Source: Spirochaetaceae bacterium (lineage in GTDB: Bacteria; Spirochaetota; Spirochaetia; Treponematales; Breznakiellaceae). Taken from it: a stretch of DNA of 10,751 bases. Shown piece by piece: positions 1 through 6,338 of this stretch; position 1 is the first letter of the stretch; every line of letters begins with the position of its first letter. The notes beneath the pieces are model-generated. The model was not told where the DNA came from, made no database searches, and saw only the letters and a program-made list of their open reading frames with translations. Position numbers and translations under genes: made by a program. The stretch covers positions 1 through 10,751 of the forward strand of contig JAIRMY010000020.1 in the NCBI GenBank assembly GCA_031258335.1. Direction: 5' to 3'.

Positions 1-231
1 GGGATAATGGGAACGCCGCCGCGGACGGTAAGCAATGATTATGTAGTGCGTTTTGAGTGCCGTCATTTCCAGATATTGAAAACCAATAAAAACCTGCCGC
101 GGCCCAAGGACAAGGTAACAGTCCTAATCAGGCTGGATGGCAGTTTTTGTATACAGTGGAAGAATAATTCTCTCCTCGCCCCGGAGATTGTAATGCCAAA
201 AAAAAGTCAATCTGATAACAATGCCGCATGA
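1..231 (+). CDS. IS transposase, C-terminal fragment (5' end outside window)
   Basis: The frame is open from base 1 and ends at TGA 229-231, giving about 76 residues. The first in-frame ATG (7-9) lies inside the domain and is probably not a real start. The pattern R-T-V-S-N-D-Y-x-V-R-F, then F-Q-I-L, then a proline/lysine turn and K-V-T-V-L-x-R-L-D-G-S-F, then an L-L-x-x-E-I end, matches the small beta-rich domain that follows the rve (DDE) catalytic core in IS1202/ISNCY and IS481-like transposases. The catalytic core itself is not in the window, so I cannot say whether the transposase is intact. The position directly next to terminal-type repeats supports the call. It could instead belong to another rve-core IS family. 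Confidence 0.55.
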   Translation, partial: GIMGTPPRTVSNDYVVRFECRHFQILKTNKNLPRPKDKVTVLIRLDGSFCIQWKNNSLLAPEIVMPKKSQSDNNAA

Positions 232-237
232 TGTCAA

Positions 238-281
238 GAGGACATTTTAATTGCGCTAAAACAGGGGACATTTTAATTGCG
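238..281 (+). repeat. Two direct repeats at the IS end, 26-bp period
   Basis: The motif GACATTTTAATTGCG occurs at 241-255 and again at 267-281, each preceded by a purine run (GAG or GGG). The spacing between copies is 26 bp. It sits 3' of the transposase stop and probably serves as a transposase binding site. Confidence 0.7.
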
Positions 282-288
282 ACTTGAC

Positions 289-417
289 ACGCGGCTTGAC
301 AATCAACTCCGTGATATGTAGTACGATACCCGCTGCTTCCACCTGTGGGAAGACAGCGATAAGACGTATATGCTCACTGACTATGTAAACTACCTTTTGA
401 TAAATTCCGATAATTAA
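289..417 (+). pseudogene. Remnant reading frame with one amber codon, upstream of flgG
   Basis: One frame is open from 289 to the TAA at 415-417 except for a single TAG at 319-321. Downstream of the TAG it encodes 31 residues of ordinary protein-like composition, ending D-Y-V-N-Y-L-L-I-N-S-D-N. Upstream of it reads R-L-D-N-Q-L-R-D-M. A C-to-T change in a CAG codon would explain the stop. It lies between the presumed IS end and flgG, so it may be the tail of a chromosomal gene cut by the insertion. In many flagellar operons flgF precedes flgG, but I do not recognise this tail as FlgF. The stretch is short and chance remains possible. Confidence 0.3.
386..414 (+). promoter_or_regulatory. Candidate sigma-28 (FliA) promoter of flgG
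   Basis: TAAA at 386-389 and CCGATAAT at 407-414 resemble the flagellar sigma-28 consensus (TAAA, about 16 bases, CCGATAA). The spacer here is 17. The expected transcription start falls near 420, right at the AGGAGG ribosome site (420-425), so the leader would be very short. The fliA gene lies in the same window. Confidence 0.5.
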
Positions 418-429
418 ACAGGAGGAAAA

Positions 430-1224
430 ATGGTTCGCAGTTTATGGACCGGCGCGTCCGGCATGATAGGGCAGCAGGCTAACATTGACACAATTTCTAA
501 CAATTTGGCCAATGTCAATACATCGGGGTTCAAGAAGGTGCGCTCGGACTTTGAAGATCTGTTGTATCAAACCCTGCGTATTGCCGGGACGCCGGCAACC
601 GAAGACACGGTAACGCCGGTCGGGATACAGATGGGGCACGGGGTGAAAGTCGCCGCCACCCAGCGTATGTTCACGCAGGGCTCGCTGCAAAATACGGATA
701 ACGTCTATGACCTCGCGATACAGGGTGAGGGTTTTTTTCGTATACAGATGTATGACGGCTCGGACGCTTATACCCGCGACGGCGCGTTCAAGGTTGACAG
801 CGACGGTCGGCTCGTTACCAGCAACGGGTACTGGGTGCTGCCGGATATAATCATGCCGGAAAATTTTTTGCCGCAGACCATCAACGTTACAAAGACAGGG
901 GCGGTTACGGTAAAAATTCCCAATCAGGATGATCCTGTACCCGTAGGGCAGATAGAGTTGTACCGGTTTCCAAATCCGGTGGGGCTTACCGCCGTCGGTG
1001 AAAATCTTTTTAAGACGACGCAGGCTTCGGGTGAAGCCATACCCGGCAGGCCGGGGTTTGAAGGGATGGGGCAGACCATACACAAATTCCTTGAAATGTC
1101 AAATGTTTCCGTAGTGCGCGAGATGGTAGATCTGATAGTCGCGCAGCGCGCCTATGAATTTAACTCACGCGCCATTCAGACAAGCGATAATATGCTAGGC
1201 ACGGCTACAGGGCTGAAGCGGTAA
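430..1224 (+). CDS. flgG: Flagellar distal rod protein FlgG
   Basis: FlgG builds the distal rod of the flagellar basal body, which in spirochaetes is a periplasmic flagellum. The 264-residue length is typical. The N-terminal rod signature is present: the first 12 residues fit the V-R-S-L-W-T-G-A-S-G-M pattern, and N-N-L-A-N-V-N-T-S-G-F-K-K lies at about 24-36. A central L-A-I-Q-G-E-G-F-F-R block and a C-terminal helix with V-A-Q-R-A-Y-E-F-N-S then S-D-N-M-L complete the class-2 rod/hook protein layout. A strong AGGAGG (420-425) four bases before the ATG fixes the start. FlgF-like proteins share the ends, but the G-M-x-x-Q-Q-x-N-I-D start and full central domain favour FlgG. The FlgJ-like gene follows after 18 bases, so the two are probably cotranscribed from the promoter in front of flgG. 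Confidence 0.93.
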   Translation: MVRSLWTGASGMIGQQANIDTISNNLANVNTSGFKKVRSDFEDLLYQTLRIAGTPATEDTVTPVGIQMGHGVKVAATQRMFTQGSLQNTDNVYDLAIQGEGFFRIQMYDGSDAYTRDGAFKVDSDGRLVTSNGYWVLPDIIMPENFLPQTINVTKTGAVTVKIPNQDDPVPVGQIELYRFPNPVGLTAVGENLFKTTQASGEAIPGRPGFEGMGQTIHKFLEMSNVSVVREMVDLIVAQRAYEFNSRAIQTSDNMLGTATGLKR

Positions 1225-1242
1225 CACGGGCAGGGGCGGATT

Positions 1243-1731
1243 ATGGAGATAACTGGCGCGGCGGCGTATCAGCTTGATAACAACAGGTATTCGCTTGACG
1301 CTCTTACAGAAATAAACAAGACGGTAAATAAAACCATGGGCGGGCGCGAGGCGGATTTTTCAGAGTACATGGCCGGCGCGGTTTCAGAGCAGGCGCGGCC
1401 AAAAGTTTACATTGACAAAAATGACAAGCTGTACGAGCAATGCGAGGCGCTGGAAACTTTTCTGCTGAAAACGTTGATTAACGGAATGCGTAAGACGGTC
1501 GAAAAATCCGAATTGAGCAAAACCGGTTTTGCCGGCGAAATGTACGAAGATATGCTGTACGATGAATACGCAAAAGATTTTACCCGTAACGCGGGCTTCG
1601 GCCTCGCCGAGTTGGCCTACCTTGAATTGACCCGCCAACGCCAGCCAACGCCAGCCAACGCCAGCCAACGCCAGCCAACGCCCGCCAGCGCCGGCCAGCC
1701 GGTTTACAGGCGCTCCGCGCTAGCATCCTGA
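1243..1731 (+). CDS. flgJ: Rod-binding protein, FlgJ N-terminal type, with repeat-encoded tail
   Basis: This 162-residue protein matches the rod-binding (FlgJ N-terminal) domain at about residues 64-131: a C-E-A-L-E-T-F-L-L-K-T-L helix, G-M-R-K-T, a G-x-A-G-E-M-Y-E-D-M-L motif, and G-F-G-L-A-E at the end. In the family this domain caps and helps assemble the rod through the peptidoglycan. The glucosaminidase half of enterobacterial FlgJ is absent, as is usual in spirochaetes. The start ATG follows GGGGCGGA by two to three bases. Residues 131-152 are a Q/P/T/A-rich tail encoded by a decamer array (1631-1700). Because 10 is not a multiple of 3, the array is read in rotating frames and gives a 10-residue protein repeat. 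The tail lies beyond the conserved domain and is probably dispensable. It is the last gene before the inverted repeat at 1762-1822. Confidence 0.82.
   Translation: MEITGAAAYQLDNNRYSLDALTEINKTVNKTMGGREADFSEYMAGAVSEQARPKVYIDKNDKLYEQCEALETFLLKTLINGMRKTVEKSELSKTGFAGEMYEDMLYDEYAKDFTRNAGFGLAELAYLELTRQRQPTPANASQRQPTPASAGQPVYRRSALAS
1631..1700 (+). repeat. Decamer tandem array inside the rod-binding gene
   Basis: About seven 10-bp units lie head to tail. Four are identical CCAGCCAACG copies (1641-1680). A variant CCCGCCAACG precedes them, and CCCGCCAGCG and CCGGCCAGCC follow. The exact central copies with degenerate edges suggest recent expansion by slippage. Confidence 0.92.
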
Positions 1732-1761
1732 AAGCGAATTTCGGCTTCTGCCCTCAACATG

Positions 1762-1822
1762 AAAAGGGCGCTTGGCATACGCGGCTGATAGAGAGACGGT
1801 CAGCGCGGCGCATAGCCCTTTT
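1762..1822 (+). terminator. Inverted repeat after the flgG-flgJ pair, possible terminator
   Basis: AAAAGGGC (1762-1769) pairs perfectly with GCCCTTTT (1815-1822). Inside, GCTGA pairs with TCAGC and short GC-rich segments pair imperfectly, giving a long hairpin followed by GTCTTT. The T-tract after the stem favours a rho-independent terminator between flgJ and flhG. The large, bulged interior lowers confidence. Confidence 0.4.
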
Positions 1823-1847
1823 GTCTTTACCATGCTAACCTTTATAC

Positions 1848-1857
1848 CGATATATCG
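1848..1857. promoter_or_regulatory. Short palindrome in the flhG leader, possible operator
   Basis: CGATATATCG is a perfect 10-bp palindrome, and flanking ATAC and GTAT nearly extend it with a one-base bulge. It lies just upstream of the AGGAG ribosome site (1862-1866) of flhG. Weak -35/-10-like pairs overlap it (TTGTCT at 1821 with TATACC at 1843), so it could be an operator or simply an AT-rich promoter core. Confidence 0.2.
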
Positions 1858-1877
1858 TATTAGGAGTAAAGATTTAG

Positions 1878-2753
1878 ATGGAAGATCAGGCTGAACAGCT
1901 CAGAGACTTGGTTAGAACCAGAGAGGGCGGCTCTCTGCCACGGTCCGGGAAATCAAAAAATACAAGGATTATTACCGTTACAAGCGGAAAAGGCGGCGTT
2001 GGCAAGACTAACCTTTCAGTGAATCTTGCTCTGGCGTACGCCCGTATCGGGAAAAGAGTCATCGTTATGGATGCCGATCTGGGACTTGCTAACGTAAACG
2101 TAATATTAAAGCTGGTGCCAAAATGGAATCTCTACCACGTGATTTGCAAACAGAAAACAATGCTGGAAATTCTTGTCGAAACAGAGTATGGAATCGGCAT
2201 TGTAGCCGGGGCTTCGGGCTTTTCCAAGATAGCTAATCTAACGGAAGATGAGCGGGCAAACTTTATCAGGGAGTTGAACACCCTTTCCAGCGCGGACATC
2301 ATCATCATAGATACGAGCGCCGGTATATCCAGCAATGTTCTGGACTTTGTAGCGGCGGCGGACGACGCTATTGTCATTACAACCCCGGAACCGACGGCGA
2401 TTACAGACGCCTACGGGATTGTAAAAATAATCGCTACCGAGATTGAAAAAATGGATATGGGACTAAAACTCGTGGTAAACCGCGCAAGCAGCGCGCCGGA
2501 AGCGAAAAAAGTCGCAGACCGCATGATAGCCATAGCGGGACAGTTCTTGAACATAAAACTGGAATACCTTGGCTTTGTATACGATGATATAGCCGTTTCA
2601 CAGGCGGTACACAAACAACGGCCTTTCATGGTAGACTCTCCCAGGAGTAAGGCCGCGCAGTGTATTCAGCATCTCGTAGGCCGCATGGAAAAGACCGAAA
2701 TTCGGGATGGCGGCGGTTTTAGCAATATGTTAAAGCGAATTTGGGGCAAATGA
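1878..2753 (+). CDS. flhG: FlhG/YlxH, MinD-family flagellar number ATPase
   Basis: This is a 291-residue ParA/MinD-type ATPase. The deviant Walker A S-G-K-G-G-V-G-K-T-N lies at 36-45, the D-A-D-L-G switch at 65-69, and the D-T-S-A-G Walker B region at 145-149. Residues 3-9 read D-Q-A-E-Q-L-R, which fits the N-terminal motif by which FlhG stimulates the SRP-like GTPase FlhF. This separates it from plain MinD. The C-terminus (F-S-N-M-L-K-R-I-W-G-K) looks like an amphipathic membrane-targeting helix. Known relatives set flagellar number and position together with FlhF. AGGAG at 1862-1866 stands 11 bases before the ATG, a slightly long gap. flhF, the usual upstream neighbour, is not here; flgJ is. 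Downstream comes the two-TM gene and fliA. Confidence 0.9.
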   Translation: MEDQAEQLRDLVRTREGGSLPRSGKSKNTRIITVTSGKGGVGKTNLSVNLALAYARIGKRVIVMDADLGLANVNVILKLVPKWNLYHVICKQKTMLEILVETEYGIGIVAGASGFSKIANLTEDERANFIRELNTLSSADIIIIDTSAGISSNVLDFVAAADDAIVITTPEPTAITDAYGIVKIIATEIEKMDMGLKLVVNRASSAPEAKKVADRMIAIAGQFLNIKLEYLGFVYDDIAVSQAVHKQRPFMVDSPRSKAAQCIQHLVGRMEKTEIRDGGGFSNMLKRIWGK

Positions 2754-2768
2754 CGCGGCGGTTTAGCG

Positions 2769-2795
2769 CCGGCAGTTACCGGCAGTTACCGGCAG
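2769..2795 (+). repeat. Short decamer repeat between flhG and the two-TM gene
   Basis: CCGGCAGTTA occurs twice in tandem (2769-2778, 2779-2788), followed by a partial copy CCGGCAG (2789-2795). It lies in the 69-base gap before the TTG start at 2823. The period equals that of the array in the rod-binding gene, but the sequence differs. Confidence 0.9.
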
Positions 2796-2822
2796 ATAGA
2801 TGAAACCTTTTGAGGATATGAT

Positions 2823-3581
2823 TTGTTTAATCCTTTGTTGGCCGGCATTGTTGCCGGAGGCGCCTTTTTAGTATCTTTCATAATCAGCCTTTGTGTAAGA
2901 ACGCCGTTTCTATATTCCGCGTTGCGGGCTTTGTGTTTTGCCGGCGGTTTTTTTGGGATTATAGCCGGAATATACTTTTTGTACAACAAATTCCTGTCAT
3001 CCGAAGCGACGGAACAATTCGAAAATCAGGGCGGAGGCAGCGGGGTATCCGGTCATAGTGTTGATTATTCTGTCGGAGATGATGATTTCTGGCTTGACGG
3101 CGCAAAAAATATGTCCGCGGAAGCCGGTCCTAGCGTATCCGCTCAAAACGCGGATGATCTTTATGAACCGCTGGAAGAGCTTACACCGGAAAACGAGGAT
3201 GCTCCGTACCTGTCCGCCGCTCCCATTGAAAACATAGGCGGAGCAGATTCCGGTATGGAACATGGGGTACTAGAACAAAGCGGTAATAAAGTATATGATG
3301 AAAAAGGGGATTCGGCGTTGACGCGGGATGCGTCTGCTTCCTCTGATAACGGTTACGATGTGAATATGAGCGCCTTTATACCGGGTATGCCTGCCGCCGG
3401 GGACGGCGGACGGCAAAAAATGGGGTCGCCGTTGTATATGTCCGGGCCGGCTATTACGGGCGAAGTGCCGGTAAGCCTGTCGTTGGATAGTAAATCCGGT
3501 AACGCGGGGGTGAATTTTGATTTTAACAAGCAAAAGATGGCAGAGGCTATTCAAACTTTACTGAGAAAGGATGAAGGATAG
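2823..3581 (+). CDS. Two-TM membrane protein with long acidic cytoplasmic tail, unknown function
   Basis: I do not recognise a named family, but a small membrane protein between flhG and fliA is, to my recollection, a recurrent feature of treponemes. Of 252 residues, 5-24 and about 36-54 are hydrophobic helices joined by a short loop with R26. The rest is a low-complexity acidic tail rich in S, G, D and E. The last 25 residues (N-F-D-F-N-K-Q-K-M-A-E-A-I-Q-T-L-L) look helical and may be a conserved end that binds a partner. The start is TTG at 2823, with GAGGA at 2812-2816 six bases upstream. An ATG at 2818 is out of frame. It is followed by fliA almost without a gap, so the pair should be cotranscribed. 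By position it probably has a flagellar role, but that is only inferred. Confidence 0.75.
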   Translation: MFNPLLAGIVAGGAFLVSFIISLCVRTPFLYSALRALCFAGGFFGIIAGIYFLYNKFLSSEATEQFENQGGGSGVSGHSVDYSVGDDDFWLDGAKNMSAEAGPSVSAQNADDLYEPLEELTPENEDAPYLSAAPIENIGGADSGMEHGVLEQSGNKVYDEKGDSALTRDASASSDNGYDVNMSAFIPGMPAAGDGGRQKMGSPLYMSGPAITGEVPVSLSLDSKSGNAGVNFDFNKQKMAEAIQTLLRKDEG

Positions 3582-3582
3582 T

Positions 3583-4371
3583 ATGGGGAGATCCCTTCTG
3601 GAAGAAAAATCAGAAGAAGAACTTTGGCAGGAATACCGTCAAAATAAAGACCCAAAGATTCGCGACACCTTCATAAGGCAGTATGCGCCGCTGGTAAAAT
3701 ATGTGGCGGGGAAAGTCTACGACGGTATGCCGTCTACCGTGGAATTTGACGATTTGGTCAGTTATGGGACTTTCGGCCTGCTGGACGCCATCGAAAAGTT
3801 TGATTTAGCCCAGAATGTCAAATTCAAAACCTATGCGGTAGTCCGTATCCGGGGCGCCATATTCGATGAACTGCGTTCAACGGACTGGGTTCCGCGTTCG
3901 GTACGTCAAAAGATACGCGAGGTCGAAGAAGCGGTAAGCACACTTGAAGCCCAGCACGGACGCCCGGTAAGCGATCAGGAAATCGCCGCCTATCTGAAAA
4001 TGGACGAGAACGAATTCATCAAAACCATAGTTAAAATATCCGGTACGTCGGTTTTGTCGTTGAACGATGTATGGTTTTCCGGCGATGAAAACGATAAGAT
4101 GTCGATTCAAGACAGCATAGAAGGGCCCGAAGCTCTTAAGCCGGATGTCGAAGTTGAGCGTAAGGAAATCCGCAAGATAGTCTACAATGTAATCAATGAA
4201 CTGCCTGAAAAAGAAAAAAAAATAATAATCCTGTATCACTATGAAGAGTTGACGCTGAAAGAGATAGGCCAGGTTTTGGAAATCACCGAATCGCGTGTTT
4301 CACAGTTGCACACAAAAGCGATGCTTAGAATACGCGCCAAATTAACCAACGTCCGTAAAGGTATAATGTAG
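3583..4371 (+). CDS. fliA: Flagellar sigma factor FliA (sigma-28/WhiG type)
   Basis: This sigma-70-family factor of about 262 residues lacks region 1 and carries regions 2, 3 and 4. Region 2 shows Y-A-P-L-V-K-Y-V-A-G-K-V, D-L-V-S-Y-G-x-F-G-L-L-D-A-I-E-K-F-D and F-K-T-Y-A-V-V-R-I-R-G-A-I-F-D-E-L-R. The D-W-V-P-R-S-V-R stretch that follows is a FliA/WhiG hallmark. Region 4 has the helix-turn-helix L-T-L-K-E-I-G-Q-V-L, then E-S-R-V-S-Q-L-H. It directs RNA polymerase to late flagellar promoters, plausibly including the one at 386-414. I prefer ATG 3583, which has AAGGA at 3574-3578. ATG 3571 is in frame and would add four residues and overlap the previous gene by 11 bases, but its purine run abuts it directly. 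No anti-sigma gene (flgM) is visible nearby. Confidence 0.93.
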   Translation: MGRSLLEEKSEEELWQEYRQNKDPKIRDTFIRQYAPLVKYVAGKVYDGMPSTVEFDDLVSYGTFGLLDAIEKFDLAQNVKFKTYAVVRIRGAIFDELRSTDWVPRSVRQKIREVEEAVSTLEAQHGRPVSDQEIAAYLKMDENEFIKTIVKISGTSVLSLNDVWFSGDENDKMSIQDSIEGPEALKPDVEVERKEIRKIVYNVINELPEKEKKIIILYHYEELTLKEIGQVLEITESRVSQLHTKAMLRIRAKLTNVRKGIM

Positions 4372-4382
4372 CGAGGCGCGGT

Positions 4383-6338
4383 TTGATTGGGTTTGCCGAC
4401 TTACAGGCCGCGGTAAAAGAAAGGCTGGAGATTGACAGCGCGATTCAGAGCGTTGAAACCGAGGGTTCTACGCTGGAAGCCGCCGTCTCGGAAGCCGCGG
4501 TTATTCTTGGCATTCCGATTCGCTACATGGAATACGAAATACTGGAAAAACAAAGCTCGTTTCTGGGACTAGGCAAAGACCTCTGTAAAATACGCGCCTA
4601 CAGACGTGAAGTTTCTTCCGCGGATGATGAAGAACCGCTTGAAGAAAACGAAATTTTTGATGAACACGAATCCGCCGAACTCTTGCTTGAAGATACAGAC
4701 GGCGATGTATTTGTGCAGTGCCGGCGCGACGGCGTATACATGAAAGTTACCGAACCCACGGGCGAGGGCGAGCCTGTAACCAAGTCCATGGCAATACACG
4801 CGTTATCGAAGCGCGACATTTCATCCTTTGATATGAATGTGGTAGAAGATCTGGTCAAGTACCCTAAAAACGATTATGTCCGAGTAGGGAACTTTCGCAA
4901 CCTTTCCTTTAACGATACGGTGGTGGGTGTCGAGATTACCGACCAAGAAACAAAGGCTTTCTTAAAAGTAAGCGCGCCAAAGACAGGCGGTTGTGATTTT
5001 ACCTACGAGGAATACCTTCAAATACTGCATAACAACGGCGTTACGAGCGGCATAAAAGAGGATTTCTTAAAATCTTTTGCCAACAGACCGATTTACAAAG
5101 AAAGAGTCTGTGTCGCTACGGCAAAAAAACCGGTGGACGGCCTTAATTCATATGTGGAATATTTTTTTGAAACCGAGCCCAATCGTCTTCAGCTTGCTGA
5201 ATCAGTTGACGGCAAAGTTGATTTTAAAGAATTAAATATGATACAAAATGTTTTTAAAGATCAAAAACTGGCGGTGATTTATCCCGCCGAAAAAGGGGAG
5301 GCAGGGTATACGGTAACCGGTAAAATACTGCCGGCGCATGACGGCAAAGAAATACAGTTTGCTCCCGGAAAAAATGTTCATTTTGCGGCGGATAATGTTA
5401 CTATTCTTGCCGATATTAACGGACAGGTTATAATATCAAACGGTAAAATAAACGTAGAAGCCGTTTACATTGTCGAAGGCGCCGTCAATTTAAAAACAGG
5501 GAATATTCTTTTTCTTGGAAATGTTATTGTACGCGGTAATGTTGAAGAAGGATTTTCAGTTAAGGCATCCGGTAACATTGAAGTTCAAGGAATGGTTGAC
5601 AAGGCAACGATTGCCGCGGAAGGCGATATAATCGTGCGGCAGGGTATTGCCGGTAAAAAAGGCGAGAGCATCACCTCCGGACGTTCAATTTGGGCGCGTT
5701 TTATCGAAAATGCCACCGTATCCGCCGTTTCTACGGTGGTTGTGTCCGATGGAATTCTTAATTCGGTTATTGACTCCGAAAGCCGTATAGTTTGTCAGGG
5801 AAAGCGGGCGGCGATTATTGGCGGCGTACTCAGGGCAACCGAAGAGATAAGCGCTAAATCTATTGGAAGCCCGTCGGGCAATACTGAAACAATTTGTGAA
5901 GTCGGAATTGACCCAAAGAAAAAAATACTGCTCGACAGCCTTGTTGAAAAGAAAACTAAGCTCATGACGAGCCTTGACTCGATCAACCTTAATCTAAAAA
6001 CGCTTATCAGCATAAAGCAGCAGCGCCGGTCGCTGACGGAAGACAAGGAAAAATACTTAGAGGAATTGACAGAGGAAGGCAGGAAGCTGACCGATGAATT
6101 AAAAACAATAAATGATGAAATCGAAGAAGTAACGCTGGTTTTGCGGAATATTTCGGTAAACGGACGTGTTTCGGCTTCCTCAAAAATTTATCCCGGCGTT
6201 ATCATCAACATTCGCGACGCAAAGTACAGAGTAACCAACGATTTTAAGGCATCTACATTTATTTTGGAAAACGGACTTATTCGGGTGGTAAGTTATGTCG
6301 AATCCAACTCCGGTACACGGCAAAAGGCGGGGAAATAA
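4383..6338 (+). CDS. fapA: FapA/DUF342 polymerising beta-helix protein with N-terminal Jag_N domain
   Basis: At 651 residues, the protein has four parts. Residues 21-73 fit a Jag_N domain, ending in the signature S-F-L-G-L-G-K-D-L-C-K-I-R. Residues 77-106 are an acidic linker. A DUF342/FapA region follows, whose centre (about 330-500) is a right-handed beta-helix-like series rich in G-N-I, G-x-V and G-D-I turns. A charged coiled coil (about 515-590) and a short beta-rich end close it. FapA family proteins are large bacterial cell-envelope or cytoskeletal-type proteins of uncertain role. Jag_N is a small domain otherwise found at the N-terminus of the RNA-binding protein Jag/KhpB. The start is TTG 4383, with GAGG at 4373-4376, twelve bases after the fliA stop. 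Its stop TAA shares one base with the next ATG. Confidence 0.85.
   Translation: MIGFADLQAAVKERLEIDSAIQSVETEGSTLEAAVSEAAVILGIPIRYMEYEILEKQSSFLGLGKDLCKIRAYRREVSSADDEEPLEENEIFDEHESAELLLEDTDGDVFVQCRRDGVYMKVTEPTGEGEPVTKSMAIHALSKRDISSFDMNVVEDLVKYPKNDYVRVGNFRNLSFNDTVVGVEITDQETKAFLKVSAPKTGGCDFTYEEYLQILHNNGVTSGIKEDFLKSFANRPIYKERVCVATAKKPVDGLNSYVEYFFETEPNRLQLAESVDGKVDFKELNMIQNVFKDQKLAVIYPAEKGEAGYTVTGKILPAHDGKEIQFAPGKNVHFAADNVTILADINGQVIISNGKINVEAVYIVEGAVNLKTGNILFLGNVIVRGNVEEGFSVKASGNIEVQGMVDKATIAAEGDIIVRQGIAGKKGESITSGRSIWARFIENATVSAVSTVVVSDGILNSVIDSESRIVCQGKRAAIIGGVLRATEEISAKSIGSPSGNTETICEVGIDPKKKILLDSLVEKKTKLMTSLDSINLNLKTLISIKQQRRSLTEDKEKYLEELTEEGRKLTDELKTINDEIEEVTLVLRNISVNGRVSASSKIYPGVIINIRDAKYRVTNDFKASTFILENGLIRVVSYVESNSGTRQKAGK

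Larger units (their letters stand above)
1..289 (+). mobile_element. Right-hand end of an insertion sequence (IS1202/ISNCY-like)
   Basis: The stretch holds the 3' end of a transposase reading frame, then two direct copies of a short motif (GACATTTTAATTGCG at 241-255 and 267-281), then CTTGACA ending at 289. Repeated GGGGACATTTT-type motifs just outside the transposase gene are familiar from ends of IS1202/ISNCY-like elements. TGTCAAG at 232-238 is the inverted complement of CTTGACA at 283-289, so this small block is itself flanked by a 7-bp inverted repeat. Placing the outer end at 289 is an inference from the TG...CA rule for IS termini. The left end lies outside the window, so neither the other inverted repeat nor a target duplication can be checked. 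Confidence 0.55.

Noticed and set aside
284..327. TTGACA boxes at 284 and 296 as a sigma-70 promoter for flgG
   Set aside because: At 16-18 bases downstream there is no good -10. TACGAT at 322 is 20 bases from the second box, and TAGTAC fits poorly. The CTTGACA copies are better explained as IS-end sequence or chance.
442..1083. Long minus-strand frame opposite flgG
   Set aside because: It is antisense to a clearly conserved gene, has no ribosome site or recognisable domain, and is rich in R, Y and H as expected from the complement.
1762..1822. The 61-base hairpin as an integron attC site
   Set aside because: It lacks the GTT/AAC core-site pair, and no cassette structure surrounds it.
1847..1853. 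CCGATAT in front of flhG as a sigma-28 -10 box
   Set aside because: No TAAA lies at the right distance upstream. The bases are better described as part of a short palindrome.
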